Origin: Nonomuraea rhodomycinica
GTDB taxonomy: Bacteria > Actinomycetota > Actinomycetes > Streptosporangiales > Streptosporangiaceae
Direction: 5' to 3'
DNA: 64,000 bases
NCBI RefSeq assembly: GCF_013363995.1
Contig: NZ_JABWGO010000002.1
Coordinates: 558,001-622,000 of the forward strand
Part shown: positions 9,321 through 16,299 of the stretch, in pieces
How the letters are laid out: each line of letters opens with the position of its first letter
Numbering within the stretch: position 1 is the first letter of the stretch
The notes under the pieces: generated by a model
Databases searched by the model: none
Told to the model about the DNA's origin: nothing
What the model saw: only the letters and a program-made list of their open reading frames with translations
Position numbers and translations under genes: made by a program

Positions 9321-9430
9321 TAGAACCTGTTTCTATCAATTTGATTGCGGCTCCGTACCGGCCAGTGACGCATGTCACTCACTGTCATACTTTGATGCCG
9401 GATGTTCCGGCAAGACGACAACAGGTTCTA
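9321..9430. promoter_or_regulatory. Divergent promoter region with two KstR-like boxes
   Basis: The spacer between the methyltransferase (left) and the DUF3068 gene (right) is AT-rich. It holds TAGAACCTGTTTCTA at 9321-9335 and GACAACAGGTTCTA at 9417-9430. Each matches seven of the eight fixed positions of TnnAACnnGTTnnA, the mycobacterial KstR operator. This could be a shared TetR-family operator controlling both genes. Binding is inferred only. Confidence 0.4.
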
Positions 9431-9448
9431 GGATCGCGGAGGCCTTTG

Positions 9449-10369
9449 ATGGGTCGCATCTCCACGCTCGTCCTCATCGGGGTCGGTGCCTTCTTCATCG
9501 CCCTGGCGCCCCTCCTGAAGTTCTGGGCCGCGGGGAAGATCATTTCCGCCCCGGCGGACCAGTGGGGGGTCACGCGGCTGGAGGCCAAGGGGGCCCAGTA
9601 CTTCTCCACCCAGGACCTCAAGGTGCTCACCGCCGACCTCGACGTCATCGTCACCACGCGCGGCGACGTCAAGGAGGCCAACTCCAGCCGGGTCGTCTGG
9701 GACGAGGCCACCATCGTCAACGACGTCACCAACCACCGGCCGCAGATCGTCATCAGCGACCGGCGCAGCGCCTTCGACAAGTACACCGGCGTCGGCCTGA
9801 ACTGCTGCGACGTCAACATCAGCAAGACCCCGGTGACGCTGGAAGGACAGATCTACAAGTTCCCGTTCGACACGGAGAAGAAGACCTACCGGGTCTTCAA
9901 CTCCACGGCCGGCAAGGCGTTCGACGCGCAGTTCGTCCGCGAGGACACCGTCGACGGCCTGCCCGTCTACGTCTTCGAGCAGACCGTGCCGCCCACCAAG
10001 ACCGAGACCCGCAGCGCCCCGGCCAACGTGCTCGGCATGACCGGCACCGCGATGGTGCAGGTGGACCGCTGGTACGACGGCAAGGTGACGTACTACATCG
10101 AGCCCACCACCGGCAGCCCGGTCCGGCAGGACCAGCAGCGCCACGAGGTGCTCAAGACGCAGGACGGCGTCGAGCGCTCGCCCGCCTTCGTCGCCGACGT
10201 CAAGATGACCGACCGCACCGTGAGCGACCTGGTCGCGCAGGCCGAGGACGGCAAGTCGAAGATCAACCTGCTGCGGAACATCGTCCCGCTGGTGCTGCTG
10301 ATCGTCGGCGTCGCCCTGGTGGGCGCCGGCATCCTGCTCGGCCGCCGCTCCCCGGAGGCGTCCGCCTGA
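9449..10369 (+). CDS. DUF3068 domain protein (PorA-family annotation)
   Basis: The 306-residue protein starts at ATG preceded by GGAGG with a 6-nt spacer. An N-terminal helix (about residues 5-25) and a C-terminal helix (about 278-300, followed by GRRSPEASA) flank a beta-rich extracytoplasmic domain. That domain includes LNCCDVNISKTPVTLEGQ and the VQVDRWYDGKVTYYIEP strand. This matches DUF3068, sometimes called porin PorA family by corynebacterial analogy, with Rv0227c as a mycobacterial relative. Function is not established; the two-helix topology suggests an envelope-spanning or surface role. A perfect hairpin terminator follows. Confidence 0.8.
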   Translation: MGRISTLVLIGVGAFFIALAPLLKFWAAGKIISAPADQWGVTRLEAKGAQYFSTQDLKVLTADLDVIVTTRGDVKEANSSRVVWDEATIVNDVTNHRPQIVISDRRSAFDKYTGVGLNCCDVNISKTPVTLEGQIYKFPFDTEKKTYRVFNSTAGKAFDAQFVREDTVDGLPVYVFEQTVPPTKTETRSAPANVLGMTGTAMVQVDRWYDGKVTYYIEPTTGSPVRQDQQRHEVLKTQDGVERSPAFVADVKMTDRTVSDLVAQAEDGKSKINLLRNIVPLVLLIVGVALVGAGILLGRRSPEASA

Positions 10370-10387
10370 GCCGGTGATCCCGCCCCG

Positions 10388-10418
10388 GAAAGGCCCGCGC
10401 CCATGGCGCGGGCCTTTC
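10388..10418 (+). terminator. Stem-loop terminator after the DUF3068 gene
   Basis: GAAAGGCCCGCGC (10388-10400) pairs perfectly with GCGCGGGCCTTTC (10406-10418) around a 5-nt loop. The 13-bp stem without a U-tract is normal for high-GC actinobacteria. Confidence 0.8.
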
Positions 10419-10458
10419 GCGTTCCCGTGCCACGACATCCCGTGTCACGCCGTGTTAC

Positions 10459-10526
10459 TAGAACGGGTTCCGATTAGATGTTACTGGCCGGTACCGACCA
10501 AAGGTTCTAGAGTAGAACGCGTTGCA
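10459..10526. promoter_or_regulatory. KstR-like operator pair upstream of the NMO-type gene
   Basis: TAGAACGGGTTCCG at about 10459 matches TnnAACnnGTTnnA except at its last base. TAGAACGCGTTGCA at about 10513-10526 matches all eight fixed positions. A further half-site, GGTTCTA, lies just left of the second box. The second box sits about 30 bp from the chosen start, a plausible repressor position. KstR is the TetR-family repressor of sterol catabolism genes in mycobacteria and rhodococci. Confidence 0.5.
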
Positions 10527-10557
10527 GTTGACCGTAATGCGGTCGTATTGTCGGGCC

Positions 10558-11664
10558 ATGCGGACACGTGTCACGGACATGTTCGGAATCGAGCTGCCCA
10601 TCTTCGCGTTCAGCCATTGCCGGGACGTCGTCGCCGCGGTCAGCCGCGCCGGCGGGATGGGCGTCCTCGGCGCCCTCTACTTCACCCCCGAAGAGCTCGA
10701 GATGGAGCTCAAGTGGATCGACGACCACGTCGACGGCAAGCCGTACGGGGTGGACGTCGTCATGCCGGCCTCCTACGAGGGCGCGGACTTCCCGGCGGAG
10801 GAGCTGGTCGGGCGGCTCCAGTCGATGATCCCCGAGGGGCACCGCGCGTTCGTCGAGAACCTGCTGGCCGCGCACGGCGTGCCGGCGCTGTCGGCCGACG
10901 CCGAGGCCGGCAAGGTCCTGCTCGGCTGGACCGACGCCACCGCCCGGCCGCAGGTCGAGGTCGCGCTGCGGCACCCGATCGCGCTGCTCGCCAACGCCCT
11001 CGGCCCGCCCCCCGCCGACGTCGTCGAGCTGGCTCACTCCCACGGGGTCAAGGTGGCCGCGCTCGCCTCCACCCCGCGCCACGCGCGCAAGCAGGTCGAG
11101 GTCGGCGTGGACGTGGTCGTCGCCCAGGGCACCGAGGCCGGCGGCCACACGGGCGAGATCACCACCATGGTGCTCATCCCGCAGGTCGTGGACGCGGTGG
11201 ACGTGCCCGTGCTGGCCGCCGGGGGCATCGGCGACGGCCGCCAGATGGCCGCCGGCATGGCGCTGGGCGCCGAGGGCGTCTGGACGGGCTCGCTGTGGCT
11301 GACGGTCGAGGAGGCCGACACGCCGGAGATGGCCAGGCGGCGCATCCTGGAGGCCACCTCGCGCGACACGGTCCGCTCGCGGAGCTGGACGGGCAAGCCG
11401 GCCCGGCTGCTGAGGAACGAGTGGACCGACGCCTGGGAGTCGCAGGAGTCGCCGGGGACGCTGCCGATGCCGCTGCAGTTCATGCTGGTGTCGGACGCCC
11501 TGCGCCGGATCGGCCGCTCGGGCGCCGCCGAGCTGGCGACCTTCCCGGCGGGCCAGGTCATCGGCCTCACCAACCAGGTCCGCTCCACCCGCGACGTCAT
11601 CTACTCGCTGATGGAGCAGTACAGCGAGGCCCTGGAGCGCCTGGAGCGCATCACCGGCGACTGA
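10558..11664 (+). CDS. Nitronate monooxygenase-type FMN enzyme, possibly a steroid-pathway reductase
   Basis: The 368-residue TIM-barrel flavoprotein belongs to the NMO/2-nitropropane dioxygenase superfamily. The N-terminus FGIELPIFAFSHCRDVVAAV, the FMN-contacting loop AQGTEAGGHTG at about residue 193 and the phosphate-binding AAGGIGDGRQMAAGMALGAEG at about 221-241 are all visible. A longer reading from TTG at 10522 is possible, but ATG at 10558 gives the conserved start. No clear ribosome-binding site is present. Mycobacterial members include IpdC (Rv3553), which acts in steroid C/D-ring breakdown. The KstR-like box upstream and the sterol genes downstream favour such a role over nitronate oxidation. 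Confidence 0.7.
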   Translation: MRTRVTDMFGIELPIFAFSHCRDVVAAVSRAGGMGVLGALYFTPEELEMELKWIDDHVDGKPYGVDVVMPASYEGADFPAEELVGRLQSMIPEGHRAFVENLLAAHGVPALSADAEAGKVLLGWTDATARPQVEVALRHPIALLANALGPPPADVVELAHSHGVKVAALASTPRHARKQVEVGVDVVVAQGTEAGGHTGEITTMVLIPQVVDAVDVPVLAAGGIGDGRQMAAGMALGAEGVWTGSLWLTVEEADTPEMARRRILEATSRDTVRSRSWTGKPARLLRNEWTDAWESQESPGTLPMPLQFMLVSDALRRIGRSGAAELATFPAGQVIGLTNQVRSTRDVIYSLMEQYSEALERLERITGD

Positions 11665-11711
11665 CCCGCGTGGGCCCGGACCCCTCGTGGCGGCGGGGCC
11701 CGGGCCCGAGG

Positions 11712-12521
11712 TCATCTGCCCTCGTAGCGGGCCGGGCGCTTCTCCTTGAAGGCGCGGGTGCCCTCGCGGGCGTCGGCGGAGCCGATCACCGGCCAGCCCA
11801 GGTCGTCCGACACCTTCAGCGCCTCGGCCTCCGGCATGCCGAGCGTGTCCCGGTACGTGCGCAGGATGGCCTGGACGGCCAGCGGTCCCGACGCGGCGAT
11901 GTCGGCCGCCACCTCCAGCGCCGTGGCGAGCGCCTGCCCGTCCGGCACCACCCGGTTGACCAGCCCCATCGCCAGCGCCTCCGCCGCCGTGATCGACCGG
12001 CCCGTGAGCAGGAGGTCCATGGCGTGGCAGTACGGGATCTGGCGCGGCAGCCGCACGGCGCTGCCGCCCATGGGGAACAGCGCCCGCTTGGCCTCGAACA
12101 GCCCCAGCGTCGCCGACTCGGCGACGATCCGCAGGTCCGTGCCCACCAGCAGCTCGGTGCCGCCGGCCACCGCGTACCCCTCGACGGCGCACACCACCGG
12201 CTTGGCCGGCATGTCCTCGCGCAGCAGCCCCTTCCAGTGGAAGTTCGGGATCCGCGCGGCCCGCGCCTGCACGTCCGGGTCCGTGGACGGCGTGCCCATC
12301 GCCTTCAGGTCGGCGCCCGCGCAGAACGTGCCCTCGGCGCCGGTCAGGACCGCGACGCGGACCCCCGCCTCCTCCGACACGTACGCCCAGGCCGACGCGA
12401 GGCCGACCAGCATGTCCGAGGACAGGGCGTTGCGGGCCTCGGGACGGTTCATGGTGACGACCACGACGTGGCCGTCGCGTTCGACGCGGCAGTGGGGGGT
12501 GCTGATCGGAAGGAGCTCCAC
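11712..12521 (-). CDS. Enoyl-CoA hydratase/isomerase (crotonase), EchA19-like
   Basis: The 269-residue crotonase starts at GTG with GGAGG five bases upstream. It has the oxyanion-hole segments GTFCAGADLKAM (about residues 64-75) and EGYAVAGGTELLVGTDLRI (about 114-132), the latter holding a catalytic-type Glu. By family it hydrates 2-enoyl-CoA thioesters in beta-oxidation. In the mycobacterial cholesterol regulon, echA19 lies beside fadD19 and acts on a steroid side-chain enoyl-CoA. This gene is divergent from an acyl-CoA ligase and close to a FadD19-like gene. The promoter carries two KstR2-type boxes. A general fatty-acid role cannot be excluded. Confidence 0.75.
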   Translation of the reverse strand: MELLPISTPHCRVERDGHVVVVTMNRPEARNALSSDMLVGLASAWAYVSEEAGVRVAVLTGAEGTFCAGADLKAMGTPSTDPDVQARAARIPNFHWKGLLREDMPAKPVVCAVEGYAVAGGTELLVGTDLRIVAESATLGLFEAKRALFPMGGSAVRLPRQIPYCHAMDLLLTGRSITAAEALAMGLVNRVVPDGQALATALEVAADIAASGPLAVQAILRTYRDTLGMPEAEALKVSDDLGWPVIGSADAREGTRAFKEKRPARYEGR

Positions 12522-12541
12522 GGACGCCTCCGGATGCGTGT

Positions 12542-12622
12542 ATCAAGCGCTTGGTAGGCAGTGATCCTACCCCCGCGCGCGGCCCGCGAAAGGTCCCGCC
12601 CTTGTGCGATCAAGCGCTTGCT
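12542..12622. promoter_or_regulatory. Two KstR2-type boxes between divergent crotonase and ligase genes
   Basis: ATCAAGCGCTTGGT (12542-12555) and ATCAAGCGCTTGCT (12609-12622) both fit AnCAAGnnCTTGnT, the KstR2 consensus, at every fixed position. They lie 67 bp apart in the intergenic region between the divergent genes. One box sits about 20 bp upstream of the crotonase start. Confidence 0.6.
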
Positions 12623-12655
12623 CTGCTCTCTGCGGCCGGGTTACGCTGCCCAAGC

Positions 12656-12677
12656 AAACGAGAACAAGTTCTCGTTT
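12656..12677. promoter_or_regulatory. Perfect 10+2+10 inverted repeat upstream of the acyl-CoA ligase gene
   Basis: AAACGAGAAC and GTTCTCGTTT flank a 2-bp centre about 70 bp before the ligase start. The core GAGAACAAGTTCTC resembles the KstR box but has G and C at the outer fixed positions. It is a likely TetR-family operator. Confidence 0.55.
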
Positions 12678-12748
12678 CCGCCTGGCAGGCCGGAGTCCTG
12701 TGGCGATCCCCGGTCTCCCGGCGCCTCGACCACTGACGAGGAGTACCC

Positions 12749-14302
12749 ATGGGCACGCTCGGATTCTGGAGGCTGGCGCAGGCGGATCCCGGCTGGATCG
12801 CCGCCGTGGACCCCGACGGCACACAGCACCGCGCCGGCGACCTGCTCGCCCGCTCCAACCGCCTCGTCCACGGCCTGCGCGAGCTCGGCCTGCGGACGGG
12901 CGACGGCATCTGCGGCCTGGTGCCCAACGGCGCCGACGGGCTCGTCCTCTACCTGGCCGCCCTCCAGGCCGGGTGGTACTACACGCCCGTCAACTGGCAC
13001 CTGACCGGCCCCGAGATCGCCTACATCGTCTCCGACAGCGAGGCCAAGGCGTTCTTCGTGCACCCCCGCTACGCCGCCGAGGGCACCCGCGGGGCCGAGG
13101 CCATCGCCCCCGAGCGCCGCTTCGCCCTGCCCGAGGGCGCGGACCTGCCCGGCTTCCGCCCGCTCACCGACCTGACCGGCGGACAGCCGGACACGTCGCC
13201 GCCCGACCGCACGGCCGGGCTCACCATGCACTACACCTCCGGCACCACCGGCAAGCCGAAGGGCGTCCGGCGCCCGCTGAGCGGCCTCGACCCCGACGAC
13301 GCCGCCGAGATGATGACGTTCCTGCTCGGCCTGTTCGGCATCACGGCCGGCCGGCCGAACGCGCACCTCGTCACCTCGCCCAACTACCACACCGCCGTCA
13401 CGCAGTTCGGCGGCACGGCGCTGCACATGGGCCACACGCTCGTCTACATGGACAAGTGGGACGCCGAGGAGACGCTGCGGCTCTGCGAGCGCCACCGGAT
13501 CACCAACTCCCACATGGTCCCGACCCACTTCAAGCGGCTGCTCGCGCTGCCCGAGGAGACCCGGCGCAGGTACGACCTGTCCTCGCTGAAGTGGATGATC
13601 CACGCCGCCGCCCCCTGCCCGGTGCCGGTGAAGCGGGCCATGTTCGAGTGGTGGGGCGACTGCATCTACGAGTACTACGCGGCCACCGAGGGCGGCGGCA
13701 CCCTGGCCACGCCCGAGGGCTGGAAGTCCCACCCGGGCACGGTCGGCAAGGCGTGGCCCATCAGCGAGCTGCTCATCGTGGACGACGACGGCAAGCCCGT
13801 ACCGACCGGCACCCCCGGCACGATCTACATGAAGATGATGGGCGCGACGTTCGAGTACAAGGGCGACCCGGCCAAGACCGAGGAGAACCGCCTGCAGGAC
13901 CACTTCACCGTGGGCGACGTCGGCTACCTGGACGAGGACGGCTACCTCTACCTGTGCGACCGCAAGTCCGACATGATCATCTCCGGCGGGGCCAACATCT
14001 ACCCGGCCGAGATCGAGAACGAGCTGATGACCCACCCCAAGGTGGCCGACGTGGCCGTCTTCGGCATCCCCGACGACGAGTGGGGCGAGCAGATCAAGGC
14101 CGTCGTCGAGCCCGCGCCCGGCGCCGAGCCCGGGCCGGAGCTGGCCGCCGAGCTGCTCGCGTCGCTGGAGGGGCGGCTGGCCCGGATGAAGTGGCCGAGG
14201 ACCATCGACTTCATCGAGGAGATGCCCCGCGAGCCCAACGGCAAGCTGCTCAAGCGCAAGCTGCGGGCGCCGTACTGGGAGGGGCGCGAGCGCGCCATCT
14301 GA
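12749..14302 (+). CDS. Acyl-CoA synthetase (FadD-type AMP-forming ligase)
   Basis: The 517-residue adenylate-forming enzyme starts at ATG with a GAGGAG site upstream. Motifs in order are YTSGTTGKPKG (P-loop, about residues 164-174), YYAATEGGG (about 308-316), the GDVGYLDEDGYLYLCDRKSD hinge (about 389-408) and the C-terminal NGKLLKRKLR holding the catalytic Lys. It activates a carboxylic acid to its CoA thioester through an acyl-AMP. The GVRRPL sequence after the P-loop recalls FadD4/FadD17-type mycobacterial enzymes, but I cannot assign one. It leads a likely operon with the DUF35, Ltp4-like, Ltp3-like and FadD19-like genes, suggesting a steroid or other branched acid as substrate. Confidence 0.8.
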   Translation: MGTLGFWRLAQADPGWIAAVDPDGTQHRAGDLLARSNRLVHGLRELGLRTGDGICGLVPNGADGLVLYLAALQAGWYYTPVNWHLTGPEIAYIVSDSEAKAFFVHPRYAAEGTRGAEAIAPERRFALPEGADLPGFRPLTDLTGGQPDTSPPDRTAGLTMHYTSGTTGKPKGVRRPLSGLDPDDAAEMMTFLLGLFGITAGRPNAHLVTSPNYHTAVTQFGGTALHMGHTLVYMDKWDAEETLRLCERHRITNSHMVPTHFKRLLALPEETRRRYDLSSLKWMIHAAAPCPVPVKRAMFEWWGDCIYEYYAATEGGGTLATPEGWKSHPGTVGKAWPISELLIVDDDGKPVPTGTPGTIYMKMMGATFEYKGDPAKTEENRLQDHFTVGDVGYLDEDGYLYLCDRKSDMIISGGANIYPAEIENELMTHPKVADVAVFGIPDDEWGEQIKAVVEPAPGAEPGPELAAELLASLEGRLARMKWPRTIDFIEEMPREPNGKLLKRKLRAPYWEGRERAI

Positions 14303-14331
14303 GGACAACCAGACAACGAAGCGGAGGGCGT

Positions 14332-15234
14332 GTGGAGACGAGCGAACCGCTGGTCGCCCGGCATGTGCTGGAGTTCCCCGGCGGATACACGCGGAGCACG
14401 GGGCCGGTGATCGGGCGCTTCCTCACGGAGCTGCGCGCCGGCCGGATCGTCGGGGTCAGGACCGCCGAGGGGCGGGTGCTGGTGCCGCCCCTGGAGTACG
14501 ATCCGGCGACCGGCGACCCCGTCACGGACGACTACGTCGAGGTCGGCCCGGCCGGCACGGTGACCGCGTCGGCCTGGGTCCAGGAGCCCCGCCCCGAGCA
14601 CCCGCTCGACCGGCCGTTCGCCTGGGCGCTGATCAGGCTGGACGGCGCCGACACGGCCCTCGTCCACGCCGTGGACGCCGGTGACCCCAAGGAGCTGCGG
14701 CCCGGCACCCGCGTCCGGCCGGTGTGGCGGGAGCGGCGCGAGGGCGGGATCACCGACATCGCGTGCTTCCGGCCCGAGGTGACGATGATCGTCTCGCCGG
14801 TGCGGCCGGAGTACCGCATCCAGGCCGGCGGCGCACTGCGGACCTTCCTCGAAGGCGTCCGGCGCGGCGTCTTCCTCGGCGGCCGCTGCCCCGGCTGCGC
14901 CAAGGTGTACGTGCCCTTCCGCGCCTCCTGCCCCGAGTGCGGCAGCCGCATCGCCGAGCAGGTCGAGCTGCCCGACACCGGCACGATCACCACGTTCGCC
15001 ATCAACAACCTGCCCGACCCGCGGGCCCCCGAGGTGCCGTTCGTCTCGGCGTACATCCTGCTCGACGGCGCGGACATCCCCATGATCGCGCTCGTCGGCG
15101 GCGTGCCCGCGCACGAGGTGCGCCAGGGGATGCGCGTGCGCGCCGAGTGGGTCCCGGAGAGCGAGCGGACGCTGTCCATGGCGAACGTCCGGTGGTTCAC
15201 CCCCACCGGCGAGGAAGACGCGGAGCTGTCATGA
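14332..15234 (+). CDS. Two-domain DUF35/OB-fold zinc-ribbon protein, partner of SCP-x thiolase-like enzymes
   Basis: The 300-residue protein begins at GTG after GCGGAGGG. An N-terminal half (about residues 10-150) resembles an OB-fold. The C-terminal half carries a rubredoxin-like zinc ribbon, C-x2-C-x10-C-x2-C starting RCPGCAKVY at about residue 185, followed by a second OB-fold (VELPDTGTITTFAIN). Proteins with DUF35 domains bind SCP-x-type thiolase folds; the Ltp2-ChsH2 aldolase that cleaves cholesterol side chains is one example. Size and position, just before two Ltp genes, match Rv3521 in the mycobacterial cluster. Its stop overlaps the next start by 4 bp, so it is probably made in stoichiometric amount with its partner. 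Confidence 0.75.
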   Translation: METSEPLVARHVLEFPGGYTRSTGPVIGRFLTELRAGRIVGVRTAEGRVLVPPLEYDPATGDPVTDDYVEVGPAGTVTASAWVQEPRPEHPLDRPFAWALIRLDGADTALVHAVDAGDPKELRPGTRVRPVWRERREGGITDIACFRPEVTMIVSPVRPEYRIQAGGALRTFLEGVRRGVFLGGRCPGCAKVYVPFRASCPECGSRIAEQVELPDTGTITTFAINNLPDPRAPEVPFVSAYILLDGADIPMIALVGGVPAHEVRQGMRVRAEWVPESERTLSMANVRWFTPTGEEDAELS

Positions 15235-16298
15235 GAGACGTGGCCATCGTCGCCTTCGCCCAGACCCGGCACACCGGCCACGACAGCGGCCTGTCGGAGC
15301 CGGAGCTGATCCTGCCGGTCATCGAGGAGGTCAAGGAGCGGACCGGCCTGCGCAGGTTCGGCTTCACCTGCTCGGGAAGCTGCGACTACCTCGCGGGCGC
15401 GCCGTTCTCGTTCGTCTCCGCGCTCGACGCCCTCGGCGCCTGGCCGCCGATCTCGGAGAGCCACGTCGAGATGGACGGCGCCTGGGCGCTGTACGAGGCG
15501 TGGGTGCGGCTCCAGCACGGCGACGTGGACACCGCCCTGGTCTACGGCTTCGGCAAGTCGTCGCTCGGCGACCTGCGCTCCGTCATGACGCTCCAGCTCG
15601 ACCCGTACTACCTGGCGCCCCTCGGCCTCGACCAGGTGTCCTTCGCCGCGCTCCAGGCCGCCGCCGTCCGGGCCGACCGGGCCGAGCTGGACGCGATCGT
15701 GCGGCGCAGCCGGGCCGCCGGGCGGGACAACCCGTACGCGCTGGACCTGCCGGACGAGCTCACGGACGACGTCGGCGTCGCGCCGTCGCGCGCATCGGAC
15801 GTCGCGCCGTCGCGCGCATCGGACATCGAGCCGCTGCGGGCCTCGGACGTCGCGCCGATCACCGACGGCGCGGCGGCGGTGGTGCTCGCGGCCGGCGACG
15901 CCGTCGCCGAGCTGTGCGCCCGTCCCGCCCACATCCGCGGCATCGCCCATCGCATCGAGCCCCACTACCTGGGGATGCGCGACCTCGCCCGGTCGGTCTC
16001 CGCGGCCGACGCCGCACGGGCCGCGGGGGTCGGCAAGGGCCCGGTCGAGGTGGCCGAGCTGCACACCCAGTTCGCCCACGAGGAGATCATCCTGCGCCGG
16101 GCGCTGGAGCTGCCCGCCGACACGGTGGTCAACCCGTCCGGCGGCCCGCTGGCCGCCAACCCCGTCATGGCGGCCGGCCTCATCCGCATCGGCGAGGCGG
16201 CCCGGCGCATCCACGACGGCACCGCCTCGCGCACCGTCGGCCACGCCGCCGGCGGCCCCTGCCTGCAGCACAACCTCGTCACGGTCCTGGAGGCTTGA
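15231..16298 (+). CDS. ltp4: SCP-x type thiolase/aldolase, Ltp4-like
   Basis: The 355-residue protein starts at the ATG overlapping the DUF35 stop. It has the thiolase-fold landmarks NPSGGPLAANPVMAAGLIRI (about residues 301-320) and a C-terminal GHAAGGPCLQHN loop. The N-terminal active-site region reads RFGFTCSGSCDYLAG rather than a standard thiolase nucleophile motif. Length equals that of mycobacterial Ltp4 (Rv3522). Ltp3 and Ltp4 have been linked experimentally in Rhodococcus to removal of C24-branched sterol side chains; here an aldol-type C-C cleavage with the DUF35 partner is inferred. An 8-residue unit is tandemly repeated at about residues 183-206, which is odd for the family. Confidence 0.7.
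   Translation: MRDVAIVAFAQTRHTGHDSGLSEPELILPVIEEVKERTGLRRFGFTCSGSCDYLAGAPFSFVSALDALGAWPPISESHVEMDGAWALYEAWVRLQHGDVDTALVYGFGKSSLGDLRSVMTLQLDPYYLAPLGLDQVSFAALQAAAVRADRAELDAIVRRSRAAGRDNPYALDLPDELTDDVGVAPSRASDVAPSRASDIEPLRASDVAPITDGAAAVVLAAGDAVAELCARPAHIRGIAHRIEPHYLGMRDLARSVSAADAARAAGVGKGPVEVAELHTQFAHEEIILRRALELPADTVVNPSGGPLAANPVMAAGLIRIGEAARRIHDGTASRTVGHAAGGPCLQHNLVTVLEA
15777..15848 (+). repeat. 24-bp tandem repeat inside the Ltp4-like gene
   Basis: Three 24-bp units encode VAPSRASD, VAPSRASD and IEPLRASD just before the conserved APITDGAAA motif. The first two units are identical at DNA level and the third is diverged. The third unit is probably the ancestral family sequence and the other two an in-frame expansion. 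Confidence 0.75.
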
Positions 16299-16299
16299 G

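Noticed and set aside
8161..10377. 738-codon plus-strand frame across the acyltransferase, methyltransferase and DUF3068 genes
   Set aside because: It crosses several recognised genes and reads as Arg/Pro-rich noise. The DUF3068 gene uses another frame.
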